A model generated the notes under the pieces. The model had not been told where the DNA came from, did not search any database, and worked only from the letters and a program-made list of their open reading frames with translations. Shown one piece after another: positions 1 to 11,277 of a stretch of DNA of 64,000 nucleotides. The stretch is from assembly GCA_030407085.1 (NCBI GenBank), contig CM059584.1:122054501-122118500 (forward strand), given 5' to 3'. The DNA is from Trichopria drosophilae. Its lineage: Eukaryota; Arthropoda; Insecta; Hymenoptera; Diapriidae. The position numbers and the translations under genes were made by a program. Each line of letters opens with the position of its first letter. Positions within the stretch are counted from its first letter, which is position 1.

Positions 1-520
1 CTCTCTTCATGACTTTTCTACGGCAAGTAAAGCAATGGGTGCCCATAAAATATCATGTACAACTCATGCACATATATCAAAGGTCATACGCTTGTATATT
101 TACTGCGTAATGTAATATAATATGAACTAATTAGTTCAAAGGGATTGAAATGGCCATTTTTCACAATAATTTTGATGACGCCGACTTAGTGGTCTATATA
201 GCGGGTAACTCTTTGTGTTTAATACCACTAAAAAAGCATTTTAGACGACGTGTATCATACTTATGAAAAAAAATCCATTCATAATTTAATTTTACGCACA
301 CTATATGTCTAGATGTATACTTTAATTGTAGAATGTATTTTTAGCGCTGTTAAACATGAGTTGTCCACTAAGTAGGTTTCTATTACCAGACACGTAATTA
401 CTATATAGAGTAGGCCTACATTCGGTAGCAATTTTTGTAGGCGATAACCCCAAAATTTTATATTTTCATATTATATTTATAATTACTACTATGTTTTGAA
501 TGTAATGTATCTACAATTTT
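1..520. other. AT-rich DNA, nothing recognised
   Basis: No coding likeness, RNA gene or terminal inverted repeat was seen in this stretch. Confidence 0.5.
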
Positions 521-699
521 TATTTCTTAACCCTCTGTGCACGACGCCGTCCTTTAAAAATGAGTAACAGGGACAGATTCCTAGTCTCAGTTGACCAATT
601 AAACATGTGTATCATAAGAAAAACGTGTGCTTTGAAGTTGAAAAAAAAATTTTTTTTTTCACCAAAATGAAAAGTTCTGTGGATTTGCCCATATTCGTT

Positions 700-1240
700 T
701 TCAGGAGGCCAAAATGCGGCAGAAACACGTGGCCGTTTGTTCGATTTCGAACACGTAGCTTTTCCCAAGGTGTAAAAAATCACGGCCGACAAGAAGCTAG
801 TTTTATCTTTTCGGTTTTACCTTTAAAGTCCAGGTCGGCAGCGAGCTGAGGAGGATGGAGATCGGTGAACAGGCGTCTCAAAATGGTCGGCAACAGAACT
901 TCCTGTTTTTTATACAAAGCAAGTTTATTTTCGGAGTTTTCAGCTTATACACTGTCCCGTGGGTTGAAATTACCGAACACTGGTGTAGTTGTGGAGAATC
1001 CGTTTGTAGAATCGGAGCGTTTTACAAAGGACGCGACGCGTGTGAAACGTGACTGTGCGTATAGCGAAAGGAGCGACGTAGCTTTTGCGCTTCCAAAATC
1101 GAAATGCCCGATCGGGCGGAAACTACCCGCCGTCAGCGTAGCAACGCCACCGGCACAATTGCGCTACGGACGGCGGCATTCGGAAACGGAAATCGACGTG
1201 CACATCTATTGAGCTCCAAATTTAAACGCGCGACACATAA
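700..1240. promoter_or_regulatory. CpG-rich patch, possible promoter region
   Basis: A local CpG-rich island in AT-rich DNA, densest at 1010-1210, with many CG-containing words. No recognisable TATA box or coding potential was found. The left part (about 680-790) resembles the end of the MITE at 5914-6259, so part of it is repeat-derived. Confidence 0.25.
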
Positions 1241-1489
1241 TAATTATCGCATTCACTCATTACATAAAATTTTATTTCCTAATAATTCGATCTGAATGAT
1301 TATTTCAGCAGCATAGGATAATTGTTATTAAATGAATCCATCTTCAAAATTAAATATGTATTTAATATAGGATTCTAATTTACATTTAATCAATCAAATT
1401 CAATTCTCGACTGACTTCCCGCTAAACGCGTAACCTTTTTGCAACGTCGCATTTGAGATGTATGTAATTAGGTAAATTAACAACGTTTT

Positions 1490-2660
1490 GAAGAAACAGG
1501 TTATAAAATGTTTCTGTAACGTTTCAAAGTAACGTTTTAATTTTAACCCTTAATGAAATGTCGCAGAAACGTCGCGTTTTCACATGTTTTTGTTTTTTTA
1601 GAATAGCCATTTTGCGACTTGCAAGTAACCTTTTTTGTAGAACGTTTTTTTATGCAACTATTAAAAGGTTACCTTAAGGGGTCTGTCTAGTAGCTCGCAC
1701 GAAAAAAAAGCGATTTTCGTGATTACTTCTTGGGATACTGGATAAAGGTAATGATATAAAAGTTATTAGGCTTAGTAAATGCACTCTTGAAATACATAAA
1801 AAAATTTTGTTCTTTTATTTTATACATGTATTATGACCAAAAACGTCAACCAAACGCAACACCTCGAAAAGTAGGCAGGTCCGCCTTGTTGATAAAATCT
1901 CGGAGCTGTGTTGTCTGAAACAAAAAAATCAAAGTGCTTTAGGTTTGGTATGACAATGGCAATGTCCCCTGTGAATTTTGTTCAATTATTTTAAAAAATA
2001 AAAAAATGGTGAAGAAAAAACAAAAAATTTTCAAAAAACCGGTTTTTTTCGCCGATTTTTGAAAAAATAATATAATTAAATTCAAAATTTTTGAAAAAAA
2101 ATTTATAGGGGACATAGCGATAGGTTTAAAGAATATGTGGTTCAAATTTCATAAGGATCGGTCGAGTAGTTTCGAAAATTTCATCAACAAGGCGAGTAAA
2201 AGCGTTGTTTCGAGAAAAACGCGTTTAAAGTTTTTTTTACATGAAATTCTTAAAAAAAAATTACTTACACCTAGTCAGCGATGCCTGGACCGTACAAAAT
2301 TCCTTATCACACAATATTTCTTAATATATTTACTTTCGAAAAAAGTAAAAAACAAAAAACCGATTTTTCAAAAGTGAGTTACTAGACAGACCCCTTAACG
2401 TTATATGTGCAACGTTTTTTATACCTATGTTAGGCCACGTATAGATAATGTTTTTTTAAATAACTTGTACAACATAACGTTATACAAGTGACGTTTTTAA
2501 CATTGTATATGCCACGTTTATGTTGGTGTATTTACAAAATGTTTTTCTGAAGACTTCGAAACATTTTTTGAAACTCCGGGAAATAAGCTGTATAAATGTA
2601 TCTAAAAATGATAACGTTGAGATACAATTTTTAATGTAACCTAACGTTACAATTTTCAGT
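1490..2660. repeat. degenerate AACGTT-word repeat, split by a MITE
   Basis: The self-complementary word AACGTT and relatives (AACGTTTT, GTAACGTT, CCACGTTT) recur many times on both sides of the MITE at 1678-2394. The pattern looks like a decayed self-similar element that the MITE entered. Boundaries are approximate. Confidence 0.4.
1678..2394. mobile_element. TTAA-flanked MITE (piggyBac-like target)
   Basis: Terminal inverted repeats read GGGGTCTGTCTAGTAGCTC at the left and, as reverse complement, GGGGTCTGTCTAGTAACTC at the right. TTAA lies at 1674-1677 and 2395-2398, the target duplication typical of piggyBac-type elements. There is no transposase; the inside is A/T-run sequence. Confidence 0.75.
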
Positions 2661-2693
2661 TATCCGAAAGATATCTTTCAGACATATCTGACG

Positions 2694-3135
2694 GATAAAA
2701 GCCCTTAATCCCTTTTCGTTTACTGTGAAGAACCCAATAAACACGCCTGATTACTGGTTGTCTGATAGATGACTTTTTAAAGTCATCTTTTTGTCTTACC
2801 TTTAAGGTGCCTTTAAGTCACATGTGCGACACGCTTTCATAGTTACCTTTCAAACGGCAACTAAAAGGCAGCCATTTTCAGATGCGCTTAAATGCGCATG
2901 AAAAGTGATAATACTAGTTACCTTTAAGTAGTTATCCGTCAGATATGTCTGAAAGATATCTTTTTAGTTGCCGCTTGAAAGGTAACTATGAAAGCGTGCC
3001 GCACATGTGACTTAAAGGCACCTTAAAGGTAAGACAAAAAGATGACTTTAAAAAGTCATCTATCAGACAACCAGCAGTCAGGCGTGTTTATTGGGTTCTT
3101 CCCGGTAAACGAAAAGGGATTAAGGGCTTTTATCT
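2694..3135. mobile_element. palindromic foldback element
   Basis: The arms at about 2694-2866 and 2962-3135 are near-identical inverted copies around a 95-bp spacer. The outer-flank word GATATCTTTCAGACATATCT recurs inverted inside the spacer edge (about 2932-2966), so the structure is nested. No transposase. Confidence 0.75.
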
Positions 3136-3146
3136 TTTATTCTTTT

Positions 3147-3437
3147 ATTGAACATTCGGAAATGGCAATTTTCTATTTCCTTTATAGGAATTCACGCGTG
3201 AGACATGTGAATTCCGTGAATTTCGTTGAATTCTGATATGCAACTTTTTATTCCGCGCAATTCCATTCAATTCCCTAACCTAATCTATAATGTTTACATC
3301 AATATTCTCAGGGATTCCTTGGAATTCGTGGGAATTGCAAATTTAACTTTTCTATTCCAGTGAATTCCATCCAATACCTTCAATAAAGGGATTCAACGGA
3401 ATTAAAAATTCCAATCCCTTTTGCGTTTGCTGGGTTC
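3147..3437. repeat. GGAATTC-word repeat segment
   Basis: Many copies of GGAATT/GAATTC-type words. The segment ends in AATCCCTTTTGCGTTTGC, a relative of the terminus of the neighbouring foldback (AATCCCTTTTCGTTTAC). Probably another member or part of the same repeat family. Confidence 0.4.
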
Positions 3438-3795
3438 TTAACATTAAAGAGACCCAAGCCGAAGCGATTGGCCACTTCGTAAACGGCGACCGTAATACCC
3501 CAGCGCTATCTATTCGATTTGTTCAGCATTTTTTTATTACAATTTTCTTATCTATGTTTACATTATGGTTCGTGGTTTTTCTATATGCGGAATATTTTAT
3601 ATACGTGCACAAAGTTCCTGTACAAGTATTTGTGCGTTTTTTGCAGCCGACACAAAAATGCATATTTACTTGCAAAAAAAAAGTCTGTAATATAAACGGG
3701 TAACAACACAACAATAACATAAGATTGTGCGGTAATTTGTATCGAGTAAATAAATAATGGACACTAAAATATTAAGTATATTTTTGTAAACTTCA

Positions 3796-4232
3796 TTGTG
3801 CTGCCTCCGGCGGCGAGTGGTGTGTTTTGCGTATTTCCGCTGTAGCCGCTAAATTGAGTAAAAACTCGGCGTGTATGTACCAATAAAATGCAGACGAGAA
3901 GAAATTTCTGTGAGAAGAATGCGGAGAAATAACCAGCTTCAACAAATACACACAGCTACCGTGTCGAAGGCAAGAGGAAAGACGAAAACGAGAGGCACAT
4001 CTTCAGAGGTAGACTTTGGTGGATTATCCAGATCGTGGAATCGGAAGAAAGCGAACGCAGATCTCGAGTCGAGTCGAACACAATCCGAAGAAATGTGTGT
4101 TTATTAAAAGAAGACATTTGTTCACTTCCTCTATTTTTTCCTGGATGCACGCGGCTTTTTGCGCGTTCCAAGAATCCCAAAAATAATGAGAATGCGAGAT
4201 GTTCACAATATATTCCAATATACATTATCCAG
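3796..4232 (+). other. candidate non-coding first exon, perhaps of pygo
   Basis: This stretch is clearly richer in GC and CpG than its surroundings and ends in a consensus donor, CCAG|GTGAGT, at 4232/4233. The next good acceptor before the pygo ATG is TTTTTGTAG near 10981. Short open frames here have no protein likeness that I recognise, so a 5' UTR exon is likelier than a coding gene. Assignment to pygo is inference from order and strand. Confidence 0.35.
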
Positions 4233-5913
4233 GTGAGTTTTCTTGCTTCGATTTTGCAGCGTTTGAAAAAAAAAAAAATTTCGAGTCCGTATTTTTCTTA
4301 CTCAAAAAATCGCAAAATTTGTCAAATGGTTCAATAGAAAACTGTTCGAAACCAATTTCTTCAAATATATTTATGTACATTTTTAGTGTTTCGGAGGTTT
4401 CCTTCGACTAAGACATTTTAGAAGCTTTGTCGATGTTTTATCAAAGAATTGTCAAAAGTACGGGAATAATAAATCTAGAATAGAAATTTTTGACAGGGTC
4501 CAGTTGAAAATTTTTTTTATTCGAGGTTGTAGTCGATATTATTGTTATCGATCTTATATTCATAGCGATATTTGGATTAATTTAAAGCCAATGTTTGATA
4601 ATTCTAAAAATATTTTTAAGACTTACAAATGAAACTTAAGTTTTTGTTTCGCAAAGTATACAATTGATAACATTGTACATTACTTTTTGCTATCTTTATG
4701 TCTGTGTATTAAATTATCAAGTTAGACAAAATCGCTATTATATTACTTATTTCATATCCTTTTAATTTTTATTTCTTTTTCTATTTTATTAAATTCGTAA
4801 AATCTTGTTATTTTTTTGAGATTTCTGATATTTGATACTATTAAAGATCTGTAGTATATAAAAGTATGAAAATTGAAGATTTATCCATTAAAAAATGTAA
4901 AGTTCCGAAATTAAAACCGAAAGGCTAAAATTTCGTTATTGCGTGACGTTTCATTATTCGAAGTTATTTTAATTTGCTTTCTTTTGTAACATTGTCTAAG
5001 ACAAATTTTCGGAACTTTTTTCACTGGCCAAAAATGTTAGTCCATAAACAGACAGATATTGCCAGAATTTTGCGGAACAGTGTAGAAGTTTCTTGTACGT
5101 TTCGTTCTTCGTGAAACATTGACAAAGAAAAATGTAAACAACATATTTAAAATGCAATTAACATTATTGTTTAAATGAATAGTATTCTTTTGAAGCAAGT
5201 GTAAGTTGTAATTATTTATTCTGGAATTGTTTTGTTAAATATAAAATGGATGTGTCAATGACTGACACAACCTCGAGCTGAAAGAAGTGAAAAAGATTTA
5301 TCATCCACTGAATTCGTATCCGATGAAGAATTTGAATTTGAAAACTGAACATTTTTGTTCGTTATATCCTTGTAAAATGTGTAATTTTCTAAATTTTTAT
5401 TTTTCACCATAAAATTTAATATAATTTAATATGTTTAAATGTATATGTATGTGCCTAGACTATAAGGTTCAAAATAAGTTAGACTCGAAATTTAATTTGC
5501 TACGGTTATTATTATATTTACGTTTATATTTATTTACGGCTCGTGTATCAAGTGTGTATGCGATGGAAGGATAATGTTTGTTATCCACACTTTCTGCGAT
5601 TGGGCTGAAATCTAAAAGTTAAGTTAGTCCGGTCTGGAGCCTCGAAATATTACAAGCTTTTGTGACGCAGCGAGCATTCATTCGCCCAAAGAATAGCTCC
5701 ATAAAATAAAAACTTTTAAACTTAATTCATTAGTAATATAGTGCGTCATATTTATTTTATAATACAAGTACACAAAGAGTGAAATAAACTCTCCAGCAAA
5801 GGGTTAGAAACCCAACATAATATATACCGTTTATATTTGAAATTTATAAAAGAATTTACTTAAAATATCCGTTGGATGCAAAAACAATCTAACTTTTGCC
5901 CTTTTATTTTTAT
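4233..5913. other. AT-rich non-coding DNA
   Basis: No ORF with protein likeness, no RNA gene and no clear repeat was seen. It would be intron if the candidate first exon at 3796-4232 belongs to pygo. Confidence 0.4.
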
Positions 5914-6259
5914 GGTAAACCTTCGGAAGTTACACGTGTTCGAAATCGAAAAATCGACAACGTGTTTTCGATGTATTTTTGAAAAAACAGCCAAAAAACG
6001 TGTTTTTTTTCTAGTTTTTTTGCATTTAACTTAAAAAATACGAGCCGCACAAAAAAATGTTTCCAACAAAAAATGTAGAGCATGAAATTCTCTACAAAAA
6101 AGGTGCTATGCATTTTCTTCGTAATATCAACAGATAGCGGCCAGGATATAGCCGAGCGCCAATTTTTATTGCCATATTCGTTTTCAGGAGGCAAAAATAC
6201 ATCGAAAACACGTTGTCGATTTTTCGATTTCGAACACCTGTAACTTCCGAAGGTTTACC
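5914..6259. mobile_element. 346-bp MITE with 8-bp target duplication
   Basis: Inverted ends start GGTAAACCTTCGGAAGTTAC and match over about 70 bp (5914-5982 against 6188-6259). They are flanked by the 8-bp direct repeat ATTTTTAT on both sides. An 8-bp duplication fits hAT- or Merlin-type mobilisation. No transposase. Confidence 0.8.
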
Positions 6260-6888
6260 ATTTTTATTGTTAAATTAAGGTTTAAAACAAAAATATTTTT
6301 ATTTTTATTGGATTCGGGTGTCAAATAGTGTTACTTTATGGCTGTAAAAGAATTTTGTTTAAAAATGTTACTGAAATCGTAAGATAACAGTATCAAAACT
6401 TTAAACACATTTATCTTAAAATAGGGATTTCAGAGTTAGGTTGTTTTTGCATGCAACGCCTCAAATATGAAGAGCTCAGGGCAACAGTCGACTCAATTTT
6501 TACTCGACTGTTCGTTTAAATCTTCGGAGTAACGTCAGAAAAAGTAAGAATGTTGCGGGAGACAGTCACTTTCTTATATTTATTGCTTTGTTGCTCTAAA
6601 ATTATCCATTTTTAATAAAAATGGTGAATTACCTTCAAACCTATAAGGTTATGTATTTTTATTACTCGACTCAGCCATAATCTGTTAGGCGGATGATTTT
6701 TATTATTTCATAATTGTAATTAGTCCTAAAAATGTCCCAAACGAAGCTGAAACAGAAAATAAATACATTTTTCTTTTATTTTTTCAAAAAGACGGACACA
6801 CCGACATAATTACAATATATGTGGGCCATTCCACCAAATATCGTCGGTTCAAAATTTGTTTTTTTTCCTTTCGTGGTTTTTACAACTA

Positions 6889-7214
6889 CACTGTAAAAAA
6901 TGAAAATGAAATTTACAATGCAATGGTAATTTTCAATCATGGAAATTTGGTAATAATACTACGTTGAGCGTTGAAATTTTACCGAAGTGAAGTTAGAGGT
7001 TAAGGAAAAATACTAGACTGTTGTACTTTTACTACGTCAAACGTAGGTAATTTTTCAAGCCTACGTTGGACGTGGTAATTTTACAAACGAGTAATATATT
7101 ACAAGATTTAGGGACAGTTACTGTGTTCCACATAGTAAATTCACTGCGTTGAAAGTGGGTAATTTTTCAGTCCATTCTCGATTGTAATTTTACACGATTT
7201 TTTTTTTTACAGTG
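6889..7214. mobile_element. TA-flanked MITE, CACTGTAAAAAAT ends
   Basis: Inverted ends CACTGTAAAAAAT, with TA at 6887-6888 and 7215-7216. The interior repeats the words GGTAATTTTTCA and ACGTTG in both orientations. This fits a Tc1/mariner-type non-autonomous element. Confidence 0.75.
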
Positions 7215-7628
7215 TACTTATGACTAGAAAAAAGATATCCCATGGTGGCAAGGTCTGCGCCTCAGTTAAAAGCGCTATAGACAATAAAACGATTTAACGT
7301 CGGAATTTTGAAATTTAATTTTAAAGAGTGTAAAAACGCTTTAAAAAATAGTGAAAAAATGGTTTTTGATGCAAAATTTTTTGAAATTTTCAAAAAAAAG
7401 TGTCATTTTTTTGTCGAGCCCGTGTGACATAGTAAAAATTACAAAATAAAACTTAAAACGGCATTTTCATTAAGATTGCTATATTTTTTTTAAATTTGAA
7501 ATTTTTTTCAAAAAGTTGAGAAAATTTCCGATCAAAAACATATTTTAGGCCTGATTGCTCGTAAGCGGCAGTTCACAAAAAAAAAAATAAAAATAAAGAT
7601 TTATTAGATTTTTTAGCATAGACCACTA

Positions 7629-7745
7629 AATTTTATTTTAGTATAAAAATCTAATTAAATTTTATTTTAGTATAAAAATCTAATTAAATTTTATTTTAGT
7701 ATAAAAATCTGATTAATTATTATTTAAAATAAAATTTGATTAAAT
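7629..7745. repeat. 29-bp minisatellite, about 3 copies
   Basis: Unit starting AAATTTTATTTTAGTATAAA, three near-perfect 29-bp copies followed by decayed and partly inverted copies. Confidence 0.85.
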
Positions 7746-8228
7746 TTTATTTTACCTTATCAACTGACTCGATTCGAATCACCTTACGGCGGATTTGATA
7801 CATATAATGTATATAATATATAATGTCACATGGCTTCGACAAAAAAATGAAATTTTTTTGTTTAAATTTCAAAAAATATATAATCTTCTGTCTATTAATT
7901 AAAGTTAAGAAACAGGCACCAAATTCGGTGACAAACGAGGACCAAAAAATTAATGGAACCGAAAAAATGTCCAAATAAACATTTCTTGATTTATTTAAAG
8001 TAATTCGCTAATTGCAAATATTTTATCGCTTATATAATATTATTGTTTAGATAGACTATATGATCAATATTATTCTTGCTTATCTTTATCATAAATATAA
8101 ACATGTTGCGCAATAGAAACATTCCAACCTCAAATTATGAATTTTAAGACGCTTATCAAATGTATTCTAACGTAGAGCGTATTAAAATCGTTTAAAGCAA
8201 CGAGAGTTTATTTATTTATCTATTAATA

Positions 8229-9590
8229 CAGTACCGCTCAAAAGTATGAGCTCACCCTTGTGAAATTTTGGCTAAATTAAAATGTTGATATCTCATCGCC
8301 AAATTATCGTATGGGAAAAATAAAAAATTGGAATTAAAGAGGAGACTTTCAGCTTCCCAGTCGCGGTAGTTTCATTTCTATATATACATTTTTCTACGAA
8401 CTATGCTCGATTTACTAAAGTCATTTTTTCGTATGACTTTTTCTTTTTCAATCAGCTCCCATATTTTAAAAAATGTTTGCAACAGAAATATACAATGTGT
8501 AATCGAAAGGTAATCCCTATAACTTTAATTTGCCTCTTCAGGATTTTGTCCAATATTTCTTTACAAATACTTATTTAATTTTGAACAAAATAATGTGATT
8601 TTTTATTTATTCTGCTATATCTTGGAAAATTGACGTGATAAAAAAAATATTTAACATACAAAAAGTTTCATTTTTTAATTGTGTATTGGCTGACATTTTT
8701 TCTAATTTTTAGAAGGAAATTTTTGTTATCCTATTTTGGCAAATTTGCGCTTTTGTGCTGCGATTATTAACAGATATAGATTTGCTTTTGAACTATACTC
8801 AGTTTGCGATATAATAATTCATATACACGAATTTATAAATGGACAATGAACTTTATTTTAACATACATAGAAAATATCAACAATAATTGTTACAATTATT
8901 GTATTCATGTATATATGTACATATTTATTAAATTATGCTTTCTTCAAAAAAACCTAGCGGCAAAACTTTGTGTGAAACATCCTAATACAGTAAAGGCAAA
9001 CACAATCTTAAACTTGAACATAGTTTAAATGCAACTTTGCACCCGAAAATTATTGTTACATAAAAAATATTGAAGTCGACAAAATACGGTAAAAAAAATT
9101 TCCTTCTAAAAATTTGAAAAAATTTCAGCCAATAGATAATTAAAAAATGAAACTTTTTGTTTCTTGAACTTTTTTTACATCAAGTTAATTTTCCGAGATA
9201 CAGCAGATTGACAAAAAAATCACATTAATTTGTTCAAAATGAAATAAGTATTTGTAAAGAAATATTGGACAAAATCCTGAAGAGGCAAATTAAAGCTATT
9301 GGGATTACCTTTCAATCACACATTGTACATTTCTCTTGCAATCATTTTTAAAAAAATGGGAGCGGATTGAAAAAGAAAAAAATAATACGAAAAAATGACT
9401 TTAGTAAATTGAGCATAGTTCGTAGAGAAATGTATATATAGAAATGAAACCACCACGACTGGGAAGCTGAAAGTCTCCTCTTTAATTCCCTTTTTTTATT
9501 TTTCCCGTACGTTAACTTGACGATGAGATATCAACATTTTAATTTGGCCAAAATTCTGCAAGGGTGAGCTCATACTTTTGAGTGGTACTG
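8229..9590. mobile_element. TA-flanked Tc1-like foldback element
   Basis: The ends CAGTACCGCTCAAAAGTATG (left) and CAGTACCACTCAAAAGTATG (right, inverted) are flanked by TA. Inverted similarity continues for several hundred bases (for example 8340-8420 against 9420-9490). The terminal sequence is of the Tc1-like type. No transposase frame remains. Confidence 0.8.
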
Positions 9591-9594
9591 TATA

Positions 9595-10539
9595 CAGGGT
9601 GATCGGCCAACCATTACCCAGCGGCTAACTGTAGATTGTACAGATAATTCTGAGCAACTTTTTCCTCTGAAAAAATTTCCGGGAAGGTAGAGTTTTTAAG
9701 TTATTCAACACTAAAATTTAGGGGGAAAAAATCACTTTTTTTGAAATATCTCGGCTCTGTATGAAGGTATCTTAACGAACCGAAGCTCATTTTAAAGATA
9801 TTTTCAAGCTATATAAGTTGTATCGGTTGATTTTTGACCTGCAATGAATATTTCTCTTGTTATAGCCATAAAAACGGGGGTAAATACCGATTTTTCAGGT
9901 TTTTCGCGTCTAACTCGTTTGGACACATAGCTATCGAAATATCACATTGGAAAAAGTTGTAGGCCTTGAAAACACAAACATTTTTTGTCCTCTAATACGA
10001 TGCGATTAAATTAAAACTGAACCCTATTTGTACTCGTTTTCATAACATTTTGTTATTAATATCGCTTTATTTGTCGAACTGTATTTTGTCAACTTTACGA
10101 GGCTCTTGTAGGATTCAGTTTTAATTTAATCGCATCGTATTAGAGGACAAAAAATTTTTGTTTTTTCAAGGCCTACAACTTTTTTCTGTGTGATATTTTG
10201 GTAACTATGTGTCGAAACGAATTAAACGCGAAAATCCTGAAAAATCGGCATTTATCCCGTTTTTAAGGCTATAACAAGAGAGATATTCATTGTAGATCAA
10301 AAACCAATAGATACAATTTATAGAGCTTTAAAATATCTTTAAAATGAGCTCCGGTTCGTTAAGGTACCTTCAAACCAAGGTCGAGATATTTCAACAAATG
10401 TGATTTTTTCACCTAAATTTTAGTGTTAAATAACTTAAAAACTCTACCTTCCCGAACATTTTTTTAGAGGAAAAAGTTGTTCAGAATTATCTGTAGAATC
10501 TAGAGTTAGCCGCTGGGTAATGGTAGGCCGATCACCCTG
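9595..10539. mobile_element. TA-flanked foldback element, abutting the previous one
   Basis: Ends CAGGGTGATCGGCCAACCAT and, inverted, CAGGGTGATCGGCCTACCAT, with TA on both sides. The arms pair almost to the centre near 10050. It sits only 4 bp (TATA) from the element ending at 9590. Confidence 0.8.
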
Positions 10540-11067
10540 TATATATGAAAAAAACCATGATTATTTAAGAATATATTAATGAATTAAAATTTTACTACGA
10601 AAATAATAGGAAATTTCAACAAAACTGTAAAAACTTGGAATTGTGATTTTGCTGTTATTTTTCACAGTGTACAATTGATAAATTAAGAAAGTTTTATACG
10701 ATCGTAGTAAACTTCAAATTTGAGGCTTGGAATTTTATATTATAATAATACAACCATTTATATGCGTAAATTATTAAGTTTATATTTTATTTAGATGTAA
10801 CAACTTCAAGTGATATAAAAATTCGACATTGAATCGAAGCTTTCCTGACTCACTGTGATTTACAGTGTATAAATTTAATCACCAAGGTGAAAACAAACTC
10901 CGATGATACATGCAGCGTACAGGTATATATACACGTAACGAAAATGATTATTTCGTGATAATAAAAGAAATATTTTTGTAGCGATCAGTTATGAGGATCA
11001 CGAAATCCTTACTTTGCCAAAGTTGCATTGAAATGGCACGATAAAAAAACAGAATCGATCGAAGGAA

Positions 11068-11277
11068 ATGAGCCACAATATTGCTGGCATGCCACCCTAC
11101 GCAAGGATGCCTTTAGGAGGAATGGGTATGGGTGTTGGCATAGGTTCTAGCGGACACCCAGAACCTAACGTTCACCCTCATCCTCCGCCACCTCCACCCG
11201 TCGGTGCGAATCCGAAGAAAAAGCGACGGACTAATGCTAATATAGTACAACCACCTCCGCAATCACCTTCTGTACAG
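11068..11277 (+). CDS. pygo: pygo coding exon 1 (NLS and start of the N-terminal homology domain)
   Basis: Encodes 70 aa, starting MSHNIAGMPPYARMP and ending QSPSVQ at donor CAG|GTATAA, phase 0. Contains a Gly/Met-rich start, a His/Pro-rich stretch and the basic KKKRR cluster just before the homology domain. Confidence 0.93.

Noticed and set aside
520..1300. Several overlapping short ORFs near the left end
   Set aside because: They overlap in several frames, lack domain likeness and lie in MITE-like and CpG-rich non-coding sequence.
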